IMG/VR virus record: IMGVR_UViG_3300044619_001096 | Coordinates: 1-41,076 of that record | From: a virus | Direction: 5' to 3' (one strand) | Length of the DNA: 41,076 bases | Shown here: in pieces, positions 8,016 to 15,756 of the stretch | Position numbering within the stretch: the stretch's first letter is position 1 | Layout of the letters: the number at the start of each line of letters is the position of its first letter | Translations under genes and position numbers: made by a program | Notes under the pieces: model-generated | Told to the model about the DNA's origin: nothing | Database searches by the model: none | The model's input: the letters and a program-made list of their open reading frames with translations, nothing else

Positions 8016-9956
8016 ATGGCACAGTGGAATAAGAATACACAAGACTTTTTAAATCAAGAAAGAAGTCTATTTGAAGTTTTTAATGTTGCAACCAGTGATG
8101 GTGAGCAAGTAACAGTAGATAACCCGTTTCCAGTATCTCTTGGAAGTTCAAGTATTACGATTAATGGAAGCATTACAATCCCAACAACTGTAAGTGTTGC
8201 AAGTTCGGAAGCAAATCCAGTTCATAATCACATCACAGAAGTTGGAACAACTGATATTTTAACTGTTCCTTATCTTCCAGTTGGTGTTGGAACAGTAAAT
8301 CTAAATCTTACCTATCTTCCAGTTGGCATTTCTTCATTACTGAATACCGTAGCAATATCTAATACAAGTTTTTATATTTCTGGTTTTGGTTCATCGGTTT
8401 CAATTTCCAATACTTCATTCTATGTAACTGGAATTGGTGGTTCAGTATCAATTGCAAATACTGGTTTTTATGTCTTAAATCCAGTCACCTCTGTAACTGT
8501 TGGAGGAACTGTTTCTATTGCAAATACAGTATCAATATCCAATACTTCCTTCTATGTAACCAATCCAGTCACAACAGTCGCAGTATCAGGTATTGGTTCA
8601 ACAGTCACAGTTCAGGGAACAGTAGGAATTGGAACAACTGGGCAAGTATCACTCAACCTTAATAGTGCTCCTGTAAGTTCTAGTAATCCCCTACCAGTTA
8701 CGGGAACAGTATCAATTTCTACAACATCATCAGCATCTGTTACATTTCCACCAATAGCAACTGATGCATTTGGTCGTTTAAGAACTTCAACACCACTTAC
8801 ACTCTTTGATAGTTCTCACAGATATAAAGATAATAATCTTTGGAGTGGTTTAGTTGTAGGAACTGGTTCAACAGTTGGATTTGTAACGGCACAAGGTTTG
8901 ATTAATATGACTGTTGGTGTTGGAAGCACCGCATCAATCATCAGAGAAACTACAAAAGTATTCTCTTATCAACCAGGAAAATCATTACAGGTATTGAATA
9001 CGTTTGTAATGAATCCAACAAAATCAAATCTTCGTCAAAGAGTAGGATACTTTGGTGCAGATAATGGGATGTATTTAGAACTTGATGGAAGTAATTTATA
9101 TTTTGTAGAAAGAACATATGTTCCAGGAATTACAACAGAAACAAGAGTATCACAAGCAAGTTGGAATGTTGATACGATGCTTGGTCCTGGGCATCTCAAT
9201 CCATCTGGTGTCACATTAGATATCAGCAAAGCACAAATTATGTGGATGGATATTGAATGGTTGGGACTTGGAACGGTAAGACTAGGATTTGTAGTTGATG
9301 GTAAGTTTATTCACTGCCACTCATTCCATCACGCAAATCTTATCAATACAACTTATATCACAACAGCATCATTACCTTTGAGATATGAGATTGCAAATAC
9401 TGGAATTACAACGAGTGCGAGCACATTAAAACAAGTTTGTTCTACTGTAATTTCAGAGGGTGGTTATGAACTTCGTGGATTGCAGCAAGCAGCAGGAACA
9501 CCTGTTCAAACACCAGTTGATTTAACAACTGCAGGAACTTATTATACTGTTTTATCAATTCGTCTTAAAGCAACGCCAAATAGATTGGATGCAATTGTAA
9601 TTATGACTGCACTTTCAATTCTTGGTATTACAAACAATGCAGTTTATAACTGGCAAGTAAGAGCAACAGGAACATCTGTTGGTGGAACTTGGGTCGATGC
9701 TGGTATTGATAGTTCTGTGGAATATAAAATTGATGGTGGAACTTATACTGGTGGAAGAATATTAGCATCTGGATATTTGTACGGGTCTAATCAAGGTTCA
9801 ACACCAGTTGATATTCTTAAAGAGGCATTATTTAAGTTTCAGTTGGAAAGGGATGCATTAACAGGAACACCTTATGAACTTTCTCTCGTTGCTTCTTCCA
9901 ATTCTAATGGTGCAGATATTCACGGGTCTATGGACTGGGAAGAGATTAGTAGGTAA
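8016..9956 (+). CDS. Virion structural / fibre-like protein with SISNTSFYV repeats
   Basis: A 646-residue protein. About residues 100-200 carry imperfect repeats of a VSI(S/A)NTSFYV-type unit with Gly-Ser-Val spacers, a beta-solenoid style found in phage fibres and virion decorations. The C-terminal half is a non-repetitive beta-rich domain. No catalytic motif is seen. It starts 2 bases after the preceding gene, so it shares the late virion unit. A virion structural role is likely; whether it is a fibre, a neck or a head protein cannot be decided. Confidence 0.7.
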   Translation: MAQWNKNTQDFLNQERSLFEVFNVATSDGEQVTVDNPFPVSLGSSSITINGSITIPTTVSVASSEANPVHNHITEVGTTDILTVPYLPVGVGTVNLNLTYLPVGISSLLNTVAISNTSFYISGFGSSVSISNTSFYVTGIGGSVSIANTGFYVLNPVTSVTVGGTVSIANTVSISNTSFYVTNPVTTVAVSGIGSTVTVQGTVGIGTTGQVSLNLNSAPVSSSNPLPVTGTVSISTTSSASVTFPPIATDAFGRLRTSTPLTLFDSSHRYKDNNLWSGLVVGTGSTVGFVTAQGLINMTVGVGSTASIIRETTKVFSYQPGKSLQVLNTFVMNPTKSNLRQRVGYFGADNGMYLELDGSNLYFVERTYVPGITTETRVSQASWNVDTMLGPGHLNPSGVTLDISKAQIMWMDIEWLGLGTVRLGFVVDGKFIHCHSFHHANLINTTYITTASLPLRYEIANTGITTSASTLKQVCSTVISEGGYELRGLQQAAGTPVQTPVDLTTAGTYYTVLSIRLKATPNRLDAIVIMTALSILGITNNAVYNWQVRATGTSVGGTWVDAGIDSSVEYKIDGGTYTGGRILASGYLYGSNQGSTPVDILKEALFKFQLERDALTGTPYELSLVASSNSNGADIHGSMDWEEISR

Positions 9957-9961
9957 TTATT

Positions 9962-10114
9962 ATGAGTGAGTTTCCTTGGGGTGTTGTAATATTATTATCC
10001 TGCGGACTTGCCTTTACTGCATATATCATTTACTACATATTAAGGTTAGCATTTGAGGAAATGAAAGATGAAGAACCTAGCGATCATTCTGTCAGCGACA
10101 AGTCTAGCGATTAG
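9962..10114 (+). CDS. Small single-span membrane protein
   Basis: A 50-residue ORF with one hydrophobic segment (VVILLSCGLAFTAYIIYYIL) and an acidic Ser/Asp tail. Its end overlaps the next ORF by 47 bases in another frame. Family not recognised; the strong membrane segment and packed context make it likely real. Confidence 0.45.
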   Translation: MSEFPWGVVILLSCGLAFTAYIIYYILRLAFEEMKDEEPSDHSVSDKSSD

Positions 10115-10280
10115 TGGAGCACTTTGTTATGGTGCTTATGTAACTTATCAGAAAGCACAGAAGATTCTTAACAACCCAGAAGAGTTTGTTGGTGCCGTTG
10201 TAGAGAAGCAGGTTAATAAGGCATTTGAAAAACTACCTATTCCCAAACTAAATACTGAGAAGTTTAAATTACCATTCTAA
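10068..10280 (+). CDS. Small membrane-anchored protein
   Basis: A 70-residue protein with an N-terminal hydrophobic segment (LAIILSATSLAISGALCYGA) followed by a helical, charged tail. It could be a signal anchor with the tail outside. It ends one base into the nuclease gene's start (TAATG), so the two are translationally coupled. Such small anchors are common in cyanomyovirus genomes; function unknown. Confidence 0.6.
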   Translation: MKNLAIILSATSLAISGALCYGAYVTYQKAQKILNNPEEFVGAVVEKQVNKAFEKLPIPKLNTEKFKLPF

Positions 10281-10696
10281 TGGCTGACAAAGATCCTTAC
10301 GTCTATAGAATACGTTCAGTTCACAAGGTAGTAGATGGCGACACTATTGACGCTGACATTGATTTGGGTTTTGATATCTCCCTTACTAAGCGAATTCGTC
10401 TTGCTGGTATCGATACCCCAGAGAGCAGGACAACTGATGCGTATGAAAAGAAACTTGGTCTCGAAGTTAAAGATTGGCTCAAAGAAAGACTAAAATTTGC
10501 TAAAGATATTTTAATCAAAACAGAACTACCTGATAGTACCGAAAAGTATGGTCGTATCATTGGTCATCTATATGTCAATGGTGAAGAGATTTCCATCAAC
10601 AATCAAATGATTACTGAAGGTTATGCTTGGGAATATGATGGTGGAACAAAGAAGAAAGATTTCGACCTACTTCTATCAAAAAGAAAGTCGAGCTGA
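10280..10696 (+). CDS. Staphylococcal nuclease-like (SNase/thermonuclease family) protein
   Basis: A probable calcium-dependent phosphodiesterase that cuts DNA or RNA. In its 138 residues the family motifs are in order: VVDGDTI (Asp about 21), IRLAGIDTPE (Arg about 40, Glu about 48) and EKYGRIIGHLY (Arg about 92). These match the D-R-E-R catalytic set of SNase enzymes. There is no obvious signal peptide, so it acts in the cytoplasm unless exported otherwise. Its last 21 bases overlap the convergent gene at 10676. It may help degrade host DNA for nucleotide recycling (inference). Confidence 0.85.
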   Translation: MADKDPYVYRIRSVHKVVDGDTIDADIDLGFDISLTKRIRLAGIDTPESRTTDAYEKKLGLEVKDWLKERLKFAKDILIKTELPDSTEKYGRIIGHLYVNGEEISINNQMITEGYAWEYDGGTKKKDFDLLLSKRKSS

Positions 10697-11545
10697 TAAC
10701 TTCTTAGCAATCTTTTTAGGTGGGGCATAGAGACCTTTAAATCTCTCTTGCCCCTCTTTTGTGAATTTATCTTTCATTACATCATCAATAATAATTTTAT
10801 TGTCCATTTCATAGTAAGCATTGGTCTCTACTTGGTCGCGGATATACTGCTCTACGTTATCTGTCTGCGCTACTAAGCGGGTGCCATCTGCAGAGTATTC
10901 AAATATATCAACATGTCCACCGTCTGACATGACATAATGTAGAACAGGTTTAACTTGTTTAATTTTAATTTTAAATTTGTTTTTTGTTGCTTCTCTAATC
11001 AATGGTTCAGCAGCGTTTTTAACTACATTTAAAACTGTTGTTGATGCCATTGTAGCAGCAGTGGTTACTACTGCGACAGCACCAGCCGTAGCAACAAGAG
11101 AAGGGTCAGGTAAATTAATATCGACTCCATAAACACTAAAAGATGGTGTTGTTTTTGGTTTATCCGCTGGTATCTCAGCAATAGGTGTTTGTGTGGGAGG
11201 GGTTTGAGTAACTTGAGGCAGTTGAGGTGGGGGGGTAGAGTCTGGAAGTCCTCTATTTTTTGCTGCATCTTCTTGTGCCTGCTTTTCTTTATCCGCCCTT
11301 ACAGCAGCATCAAACTCTTCTTGTGTAGGTACATTAATAATTGGATATTTAATAGAAGTATTTGGCATTTCAAATACTGGAAGTGCCATTCCACGAACAA
11401 CAGGAACTTCTACACTACGAAGAACTGGTGGTTCTATTGTTGAAATAACACTAGGACCATTAATACCAACTTTTGGTACTTCGTTGGTATTAGTTTTTAT
11501 ATTGGCAATTCCATTTGCATTACTTATTGGTGGTATGAGATCCAT
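10676..11545 (-). CDS. Proline-rich protein with a hydrophobic segment; last gene of the minus-strand cluster
   Basis: A 289-residue protein. About residues 35-90 hold repeated PPV/PVV-type strands; 100-145 are Pro/Thr/Gln-rich and probably extended; 150-180 form a hydrophobic Ala/Val/Thr segment that may span the membrane; the C-terminus is basic and helical (KKIAKKLSARL). No known domain is recognised. It overlaps the upstream cluster gene by 26 bases and the convergent nuclease gene by 21 bases. The layout suggests a structural or envelope-associated protein, but that is inference. Confidence 0.6.
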   Translation of the reverse strand: MDLIPPISNANGIANIKTNTNEVPKVGINGPSVISTIEPPVLRSVEVPVVRGMALPVFEMPNTSIKYPIINVPTQEEFDAAVRADKEKQAQEDAAKNRGLPDSTPPPQLPQVTQTPPTQTPIAEIPADKPKTTPSFSVYGVDINLPDPSLVATAGAVAVVTTAATMASTTVLNVVKNAAEPLIREATKNKFKIKIKQVKPVLHYVMSDGGHVDIFEYSADGTRLVAQTDNVEQYIRDQVETNAYYEMDNKIIIDDVMKDKFTKEGQERFKGLYAPPKKIAKKLSARLSF

Positions 11546-12107
11546 TTGGATACCTCACAACTACGTCGGCACAGATTTTATGGTAGGGACTTTCTGGATG
11601 AAATGTAATACCAGACTTGATTGCCTCACCACACTTTAAAAGTCTTACTAATTCAAAATCAAGTCTTGCTTTATCTGATTCAGCATTTTGTCTTTTGATT
11701 TCTGACCTTGCTCTTTCTTTACAAAGTTCTGTTAGTCCCCCATCCAAAGGGAAGTTAAATCCCATACTGACACCAGCGTTACCATTATGGGATTGGAATG
11801 TTGATGGGTCTTGACTACCATTCATACTTCCCAATACAAATGGGGAAAAACTCATGGTTGGTCCTTGACAACTTACACCTCCACCATAAGTGTTGACTGC
11901 ATAAGGACCTTGTAACACCTGCACGGCCTGGTTTGTAACATTACCAGTAGCAGATGCTGAAGGTCCTGCAATATTTGTATTAGAAGGTGCTTGTTGTGCT
12001 TTACTTCTGGTAGAACCTGCAAGTGTTAATACTAAAATGGTTGCTACTGCGTAAAGACTGATATTGATGTAGTTGTTGATTGGGTTTCTGTGGTGCGATC
12101 TATCCAT
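11520..12107 (-). CDS. Exported protein of the minus-strand cluster, unknown function
   Basis: A 195-residue product with a hydrophobic segment (ISLYAVATILVLTLAG) at about 16-31 and an AQQAPS stretch shortly after that would suit signal peptidase cleavage. The mature part is Ser/Thr/Asn/Gly-rich (GPSASATGNVTNQAVQV) and then helical and charged (CKERARSEIKRQNAESDKARL), with Cys spaced like disulphides. The start at 12107 overlaps the upstream gene by 64 bases; a shorter start is possible but would cut into the hydrophobic segment. Function unknown. Confidence 0.6.
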   Translation of the reverse strand: MDRSHHRNPINNYINISLYAVATILVLTLAGSTRSKAQQAPSNTNIAGPSASATGNVTNQAVQVLQGPYAVNTYGGGVSCQGPTMSFSPFVLGSMNGSQDPSTFQSHNGNAGVSMGFNFPLDGGLTELCKERARSEIKRQNAESDKARLDFELVRLLKCGEAIKSGITFHPESPYHKICADVVVRYPNGSHTTNK

Positions 12108-12409
12108 GTTTCCTTTGCCACTCCAGGACCGAGATAAGTCTCACTAAACTGGAAGGGAGCACCTTGATTCATAATACTGTAGTTTGCTCCTTGTTGAGGA
12201 GTGCCAGGAATGTTAATATTAGTTCCAGTCACAGTATAAGATGTGCCAGTTGCATATTCAACTTGGCGAATTGTTTCTATAACTTTTGTAGTTGATTCAG
12301 TTGTTGCGTTGATTGTACCTCTAGTAAAATTAGGCACAACAGTATTAGCCATAGCAGGAGTACAAATGACTCCCGCTGCTAAAAGCAAGACGGGAGTTAG
12401 ATGTCTCAT
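12044..12409 (-). CDS. Exported protein, paralogue of its upstream neighbour
   Basis: 121 residues with a clear signal peptide (MRHLTPVLLLAAGVICTPAMA) and cleavage predicted after AMA. The mature part contains GTSYTVTGTNI...Y.I...GAPFQFSET, which lines up with GASYSASGTNI...YDI...GQAFSFSES in the protein encoded at 12406-12867. The two genes overlap by 4 bases (ATGA), so they look like a tandem duplication that diverged. Family not recognised; probably acts outside the cytoplasmic membrane or on the virion. Confidence 0.65.
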   Translation of the reverse strand: MRHLTPVLLLAAGVICTPAMANTVVPNFTRGTINATTESTTKVIETIRQVEYATGTSYTVTGTNINIPGTPQQGANYSIMNQGAPFQFSETYLGPGVAKETWIDRTTETQSTTTSISVFTQ

Positions 12410-12867
12410 TTGAATACGCTTAACTCAATACTACGTTGTGCAGTTGCGGTGGTTCCAGGACCACCAGCAGTGACTGTAGGAACACCAGTAGGTGATAATG
12501 TACCAGCGAGAGAACCTTTGTCTCCTGCTAACTGAGTAACAGAATCCCCATAAAGGTTGGGAGAAGCAATAACTCCACCACTGACCGACTGAGTGGTGAC
12601 TGGCGTATCAGCAGCATTGAAAGATTCTGAGAAACTGAATGCTTGACCTGCTGTATTGATATCATAAGTTCCAGCACCATTCACTCCACCAAAGGAGGTT
12701 GATTGAATATTTGTACCTGAAGCAGAATAAGATGCTCCAATTCGAGTTGATTGTACCGCAGCACCCTGAACATTTAGTTGAACAGAATCAGTAATTCTTG
12801 ATGTAATTTCAGCAGCACTTGCAGGAGTAATGAAGAATAACGAAAAAACTAGAAGAAGTCTTTTCAT
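12406..12867 (-). CDS. Exported protein, first gene of the minus-strand cluster
   Basis: 153 residues with a textbook signal peptide (MKRLLLVFSLFFITPASA) and predicted cleavage after ASA. The mature protein is Gly/Ser/Thr-rich and of beta type, with the G.SY...GTNI....FSES pattern shared with the next gene. No catalytic residues are evident. It heads a four-gene operon transcribed against the surrounding virion genes. I see no convincing promoter in the 93 bases upstream. Function unknown. Confidence 0.65.
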   Translation of the reverse strand: MKRLLLVFSLFFITPASAAEITSRITDSVQLNVQGAAVQSTRIGASYSASGTNIQSTSFGGVNGAGTYDINTAGQAFSFSESFNAADTPVTTQSVSGGVIASPNLYGDSVTQLAGDKGSLAGTLSPTGVPTVTAGGPGTTATAQRSIELSVFK

Positions 12868-12925
12868 TTTTCTTAAGTAGTAAACACTACTGTTATTTAG
12901 GTGGTATTTGTTTTAAATTGAATTC

Positions 12926-12954
12926 TTGACAAAATCTAAATAATAACTTATTAT
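12926..12954 (+). promoter_or_regulatory. Strong early sigma70-type promoter (TTGACA-17-TATTAT)
   Basis: TTGACA at 12926-12931, a 17-base spacer and TATTAT at 12949-12954. It points towards the muralytic enzyme gene. A 7-bp hairpin (12961-12981) begins at the expected transcription start. Confidence 0.7.
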
Positions 12955-12960
12955 GCAGGG

Positions 12961-12981
12961 AACCCACTCAAAAGGTGGGTT
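12961..12981 (+). other. Hairpin at the 5' end of the predicted transcript
   Basis: AACCCAC and GTGGGTT (7 bp) enclose a 7-base loop and are followed by TTGTC. It lies 6 bases after the -10 box, so it would form the very 5' end of the RNA. The rest of the leader to 13085 is non-coding and contains a further GGGTGTACCCCC-type inverted repeat. Confidence 0.55.
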
Positions 12982-13085
12982 TTGTCATAATGAGTCCTTG
13001 AAGTGACATTTAGAGCCGTGGAAAGTGCCCTTTGAAAAGAGGGTGTACCCCCTTTCTATACGGATGTAGAGTTCTATCAATTTAA

Positions 13086-13733
13086 ATGCAAAATTTCTTT
13101 ACAGTAGCCCTGCCCCTTCTGGCATCGGTTACAACCAGTACGGCATCACTGCCATTCGTCAACTACAAGATGCAAGGTCCCCCACCTCCAGTGGAAGAGA
13201 CAATTAAAATGAATCTTGTAGATGAAAAGAAGACAGCAATCCGCGAGGTTGCACTACCAAAGCCAAAAGAGAAAAGGCTTATTTGTAAAGGGTGTAATGA
13301 ACATGAGAATGCTACCCTGGTATTTTTCCAGGAGCGTGGTATTAAAGACAGAAACGCCCTTGCTACCATCATGGGCAATATTCGTCAGGAATCAACTTTT
13401 ATTCCTAACATTTGCGAAGGTGGTAGTAGAACCAGTTGGAGTAACTGCGGACGCGGTTACGGACTGATTCAATGGACATCTGCCGATCGTTATTATGGAT
13501 TGGGTGATTTTGCTAAGAGGTATGGTGGTTCTCCATCAGCACTTCACACGCAACTTCGTTATCTAACGACTGAGGTTCAATGGCAACGAATTGAGGACAG
13601 GATGAAAACTCCTGGTAAGTCCATCAATCGTTACATGGACTATGCGTATAGTTGGATTGGTTGGGGGCATCATGGTGCTCGCACTTCGTATGCTCATGAT
13701 TATGCTTCTAAACTGATCACGGTAGAAGTTTAA
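13086..13733 (+). CDS. Exported tail-lysozyme-type muralytic enzyme
   Basis: A probable peptidoglycan hydrolase of 215 residues. An N-terminal hydrophobic stretch (MQNFFTVALPLLASVTTSTA) looks like a signal peptide or signal anchor. From about 75 on it resembles the phage tail lysozyme fold: FFQERGIKDRNALATIMGNI, RQESTF with a probable catalytic Glu at about 101, GYGLIQWT and a YDYASK-like end. A CKGC pair lies at about 67-70. It could act as a secreted endolysin or as a virion enzyme. A strong early promoter stands about 130 bases upstream, and a terminator follows directly. Confidence 0.75.
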   Translation: MQNFFTVALPLLASVTTSTASLPFVNYKMQGPPPPVEETIKMNLVDEKKTAIREVALPKPKEKRLICKGCNEHENATLVFFQERGIKDRNALATIMGNIRQESTFIPNICEGGSRTSWSNCGRGYGLIQWTSADRYYGLGDFAKRYGGSPSALHTQLRYLTTEVQWQRIEDRMKTPGKSINRYMDYAYSWIGWGHHGARTSYAHDYASKLITVEV

Positions 13734-13751
13734 CAAACTGAATAAATATTG

Positions 13752-13777
13752 GGGAGTTCTACAGAACTCCCTTTTTT
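13752..13777 (+). terminator. Intrinsic terminator
   Basis: GGGAGTTC and GAACTCCC (8 bp) around a TACA loop, followed by six T, 18 bases after the muralytic enzyme's stop codon. Confidence 0.9.
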
Positions 13778-13801
13778 AGTAATTTAATTTAAATAAAAGT
13801 T

Positions 13802-13963
13802 ATGACACAAGACAAATCTATAACTTCCAATTTAAATACTTTTGGGCATGAAGATCTAAAAGGTTTTGCCTCTTACTTGGGTATGGATTATGATGAACTT
13901 TTGAAAGTTCAAAAGAAAAATAATGAAGTGATACAAAAATATCTTGAATGTAATGAGGGTTAA
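13802..13963 (+). CDS. Small unrecognised soluble protein
   Basis: A 53-residue ORF, acidic to neutral, with a helical C-terminus (LLKVQKKNNEVIQKYLE). Its stop overlaps the next gene's likely ATG region by 11 bases, supporting coupled translation. Family unknown. Confidence 0.5.
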   Translation: MTQDKSITSNLNTFGHEDLKGFASYLGMDYDELLKVQKKNNEVIQKYLECNEG

Positions 13964-14354
13964 TTTTAATCTTGGTAAGAAAAAACCAGACATAAAACAA
14001 TACGCAATAATCGGTATAGTATTATCTTCTATTATTGCAGCACTTTCACAATGCACAGGAGTTTCTGAGACTGGTCTTTGGGACTTACTGGACGAAATTC
14101 AAAGAAAATATTTTCCAGGCACAATACTTAATGAGTTTGTGATTAAGGATGATAAGAAACTTGAAAGAAGAATTAAGCGTGATGTTGATGCAGCAATTGC
14201 AGAGTATGAACGCTTGACAGGGGACGATGGAAAGGTTAGAATGCCTAAACCACGATACTCAGAGAAACCACCAGATGGGTCTTATGCCCAATCAGTTCTT
14301 GGAGGTGAAATGAGATTGTGTGCTCCCTGGGTTGACGACTGCCCCAAACAGTGA
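13953..14354 (+). CDS. Membrane-anchored protein of unknown function
   Basis: 133 residues from the ATG at 13953; the frame also has a TTG nine bases earlier, but the ATG is preferred. One membrane segment (YAIIGIVLSSIIAALSQC) near residue 17 leads into a soluble helical domain with basic and acidic clusters (KKLERRIKRDVDAAIAEYERL). Orientation would place the tail outside if the segment is a signal anchor. No family recognised. It precedes the first tRNA group. Confidence 0.6.
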   Translation: MRVNFNLGKKKPDIKQYAIIGIVLSSIIAALSQCTGVSETGLWDLLDEIQRKYFPGTILNEFVIKDDKKLERRIKRDVDAAIAEYERLTGDDGKVRMPKPRYSEKPPDGSYAQSVLGGEMRLCAPWVDDCPKQ

Positions 14355-14452
14355 TATCATTACCACATGGACTCCAGCAAGGTGCTTGCTTGGATATAAA
14401 AAACTGACGCCTCCCTCCGCAGAAAGAGTAACCATCAGGTCAGTGTCCACAT

Positions 14453-14534
14453 GGGTAGGTGTCCGAGTGGTTAATGGAGGCGGACTGTAAATCCGCTGGC
14501 TCTGCCTACGGGGGTTCAAATCCCTCCCTGCCCA
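14453..14534 (+). tRNA. tRNA-Tyr (GTA)
   Basis: Acceptor GGGTAGG pairs with CCTGCCC, anticodon loop CTGTAAA, T-loop TTCAAAT, and a long variable arm typical of bacterial tRNA-Tyr. The 82-nt gene is followed by CC, so CCA is not fully encoded. Confidence 0.93.
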
Positions 14535-14536
14535 CC

Positions 14537-14565
14537 TTGACAATTAAATCCATCACTGGTATAAT
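14537..14565 (+). promoter_or_regulatory. Consensus early promoter before tRNA-Arg/tRNA-Ala
   Basis: Perfect TTGACA and TATAAT with a 17-base spacer, 8 bases before tRNA-Arg. Confidence 0.85.
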
Positions 14566-14573
14566 TGTCTTAT

Positions 14574-14647
<74 letters not shown>

Positions 14648-14650
14648 CCA

Positions 14651-14723
14651 GGGGAATTAGCTCAGTTGGTAGAGCGCCTGCTTTGCAAGCAGGATGTCAG
14701 CGGTTCGAGTCCGCTATTCTCCA
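14651..14723 (+). tRNA. tRNA-Ala (TGC)
   Basis: Acceptor GGGGAAT/ATTCTCC, anticodon loop TTTGCAA, T-loop TTCGAGT. It starts directly after the CCA of tRNA-Arg, so the two share a transcript. Confidence 0.95.
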
Positions 14724-14739
14724 TAACTAATAATTGAGT

Positions 14740-15432
14740 ATGTTACATATATCACCAGATCCATTACTGATATTTCATACTATTATGGGAAGATTTTATT
14801 CTTTAGAAGAAATAAATCCTGAACTTAAACTCCTCTCTGACAATTATCAATCAATTGTTGAAGAGTTTAATCAAAATAAGGATAAACTTATTTGGACAAA
14901 TTGGGCAGGTAATAATTATTACACGTCTGTAAAATCAAACCCATATGATGGGTGGCAAGTTGCTGCATTATATCTTGAATATAATAATTATATTGAACAG
15001 AATAGACATTACTATGAGCATGTTTACAAAACCAAGGCTCATATAGATTATGAAAGAGATATTATTTACAGCGATAATGCAGAATATCTACCAACTTTAA
15101 CTAATGTTTCTTATCAGTCTGGTTTAAGACAAAGGGTTGGTATTAGTGTTGTTTATCCAGGTAAAGCAATTGACTGGCATGTAGATAATGATCCTTCTGA
15201 TGATGATTACATCACTATTAGGGGTTTGTGGGGATTAGACGTTCAATCATCTAAAGATGAGTATGCATTTTTGGCATTGAATACTCAAAAGGGAGTATTT
15301 AGTGAATATTTTGAAAATAATAAATTTATGTTTTTTTGGGGAAATACTACTCATATGGTTTATAATACTTTGTCAACCCCAAGGTATTGTTTATGCTTTG
15401 ATCAAAAAGTTAAGATTGATGATTTACTCTAA
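14740..15432 (+). CDS. Aspartyl/asparaginyl beta-hydroxylase-like 2OG/Fe(II) oxygenase
   Basis: 230 residues from the ATG at 14740. The double-stranded beta-helix oxygenase signature is seen as GKAIDWHVDND (HxD: His about 147, Asp about 149), then FFWGNTTHMVYN with the distal His at about 205 and the 2OG-binding Arg at about 215 (TPRYCLCFD). The HxD...H...R spacing and the WHVDND context fit the aspartyl/asparaginyl hydroxylase family. It hydroxylates an unknown substrate, probably a protein or a small molecule. It lies just after tRNA-Ala and is one of several such genes in this region. Confidence 0.75.
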   Translation: MLHISPDPLLIFHTIMGRFYSLEEINPELKLLSDNYQSIVEEFNQNKDKLIWTNWAGNNYYTSVKSNPYDGWQVAALYLEYNNYIEQNRHYYEHVYKTKAHIDYERDIIYSDNAEYLPTLTNVSYQSGLRQRVGISVVYPGKAIDWHVDNDPSDDDYITIRGLWGLDVQSSKDEYAFLALNTQKGVFSEYFENNKFMFFWGNTTHMVYNTLSTPRYCLCFDQKVKIDDLL

Positions 15433-15446
15433 ATAAAAAAACCTAC

Positions 15447-15475
15447 TTGACAATTTAAAATAAGTGTGATAACAT
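15447..15475 (+). promoter_or_regulatory. Early promoter before tRNA-Asn
   Basis: TTGACA, a 17-base spacer and TAACAT, 28 bases before tRNA-Asn. The weak -10 lowers confidence. Confidence 0.55.
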
Positions 15476-15503
15476 TTATAGGTGATTAAATAAAAAAATA
15501 TAA

Positions 15504-15575
15504 TGCCTAGTAGCTCAGCGGTAGAGCTATCGACTGTTAATCGATTGGTCCCTGGTTCGATCCCAGGCTGGGCAG
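15504..15575 (+). tRNA. tRNA-Asn (GTT)
   Basis: Acceptor TGCCTAG/CTGGGCA, D-arm GCTC/GAGC, anticodon loop CTGTTAA, T-loop TTCGATC, discriminator G. All arms pair. Confidence 0.95.
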
Positions 15576-15614
15576 TTGGAAGGTCTAGAAATGTCTGGGT
15601 CTTCCTTACTAAAT

Positions 15615-15744
15615 CCTAAGTTCGCTTAGGTCGGGGACTTGATCACCCCCGCCAGTAACAAAAAACATGTCAATAGCGTGTCTATTGACTCTTCACGAAA
15701 GTGAAGCTTTTGCGGAAAGTGTCTTCCGCGAGTGGTGGGCACTC
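15615..15744 (+). other. Array of six consecutive hairpins between tRNA-Asn and tRNA-Val
   Basis: The 181-base spacer between the two tRNAs has no ORF. It holds six inverted repeats in a row: CCTAAG/CTTAGG with a TTCG loop (15615-15630); CGGGG/CCCCG (15632-15651); GTCAATAG/CTATTGAC (15669-15689); CTTCAC/GTGAAG with a GAAA loop (15691-15706); GCGGAA/TTCCGC (15712-15729); GAGTG/CACTC (15730-15744). UUCG-like and GNRA tetraloops suggest function at the RNA level, such as a stable RNA or processing elements in a tRNA-Asn to tRNA-Val precursor. Confidence 0.65.
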
Positions 15745-15756
15745 ACTACTCATTAA

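Noticed and set aside
15576-15756. CRISPR array or direct-repeat block
   Set aside because: The elements are inverted repeats with different sequences, not equal direct repeats with unique spacers.
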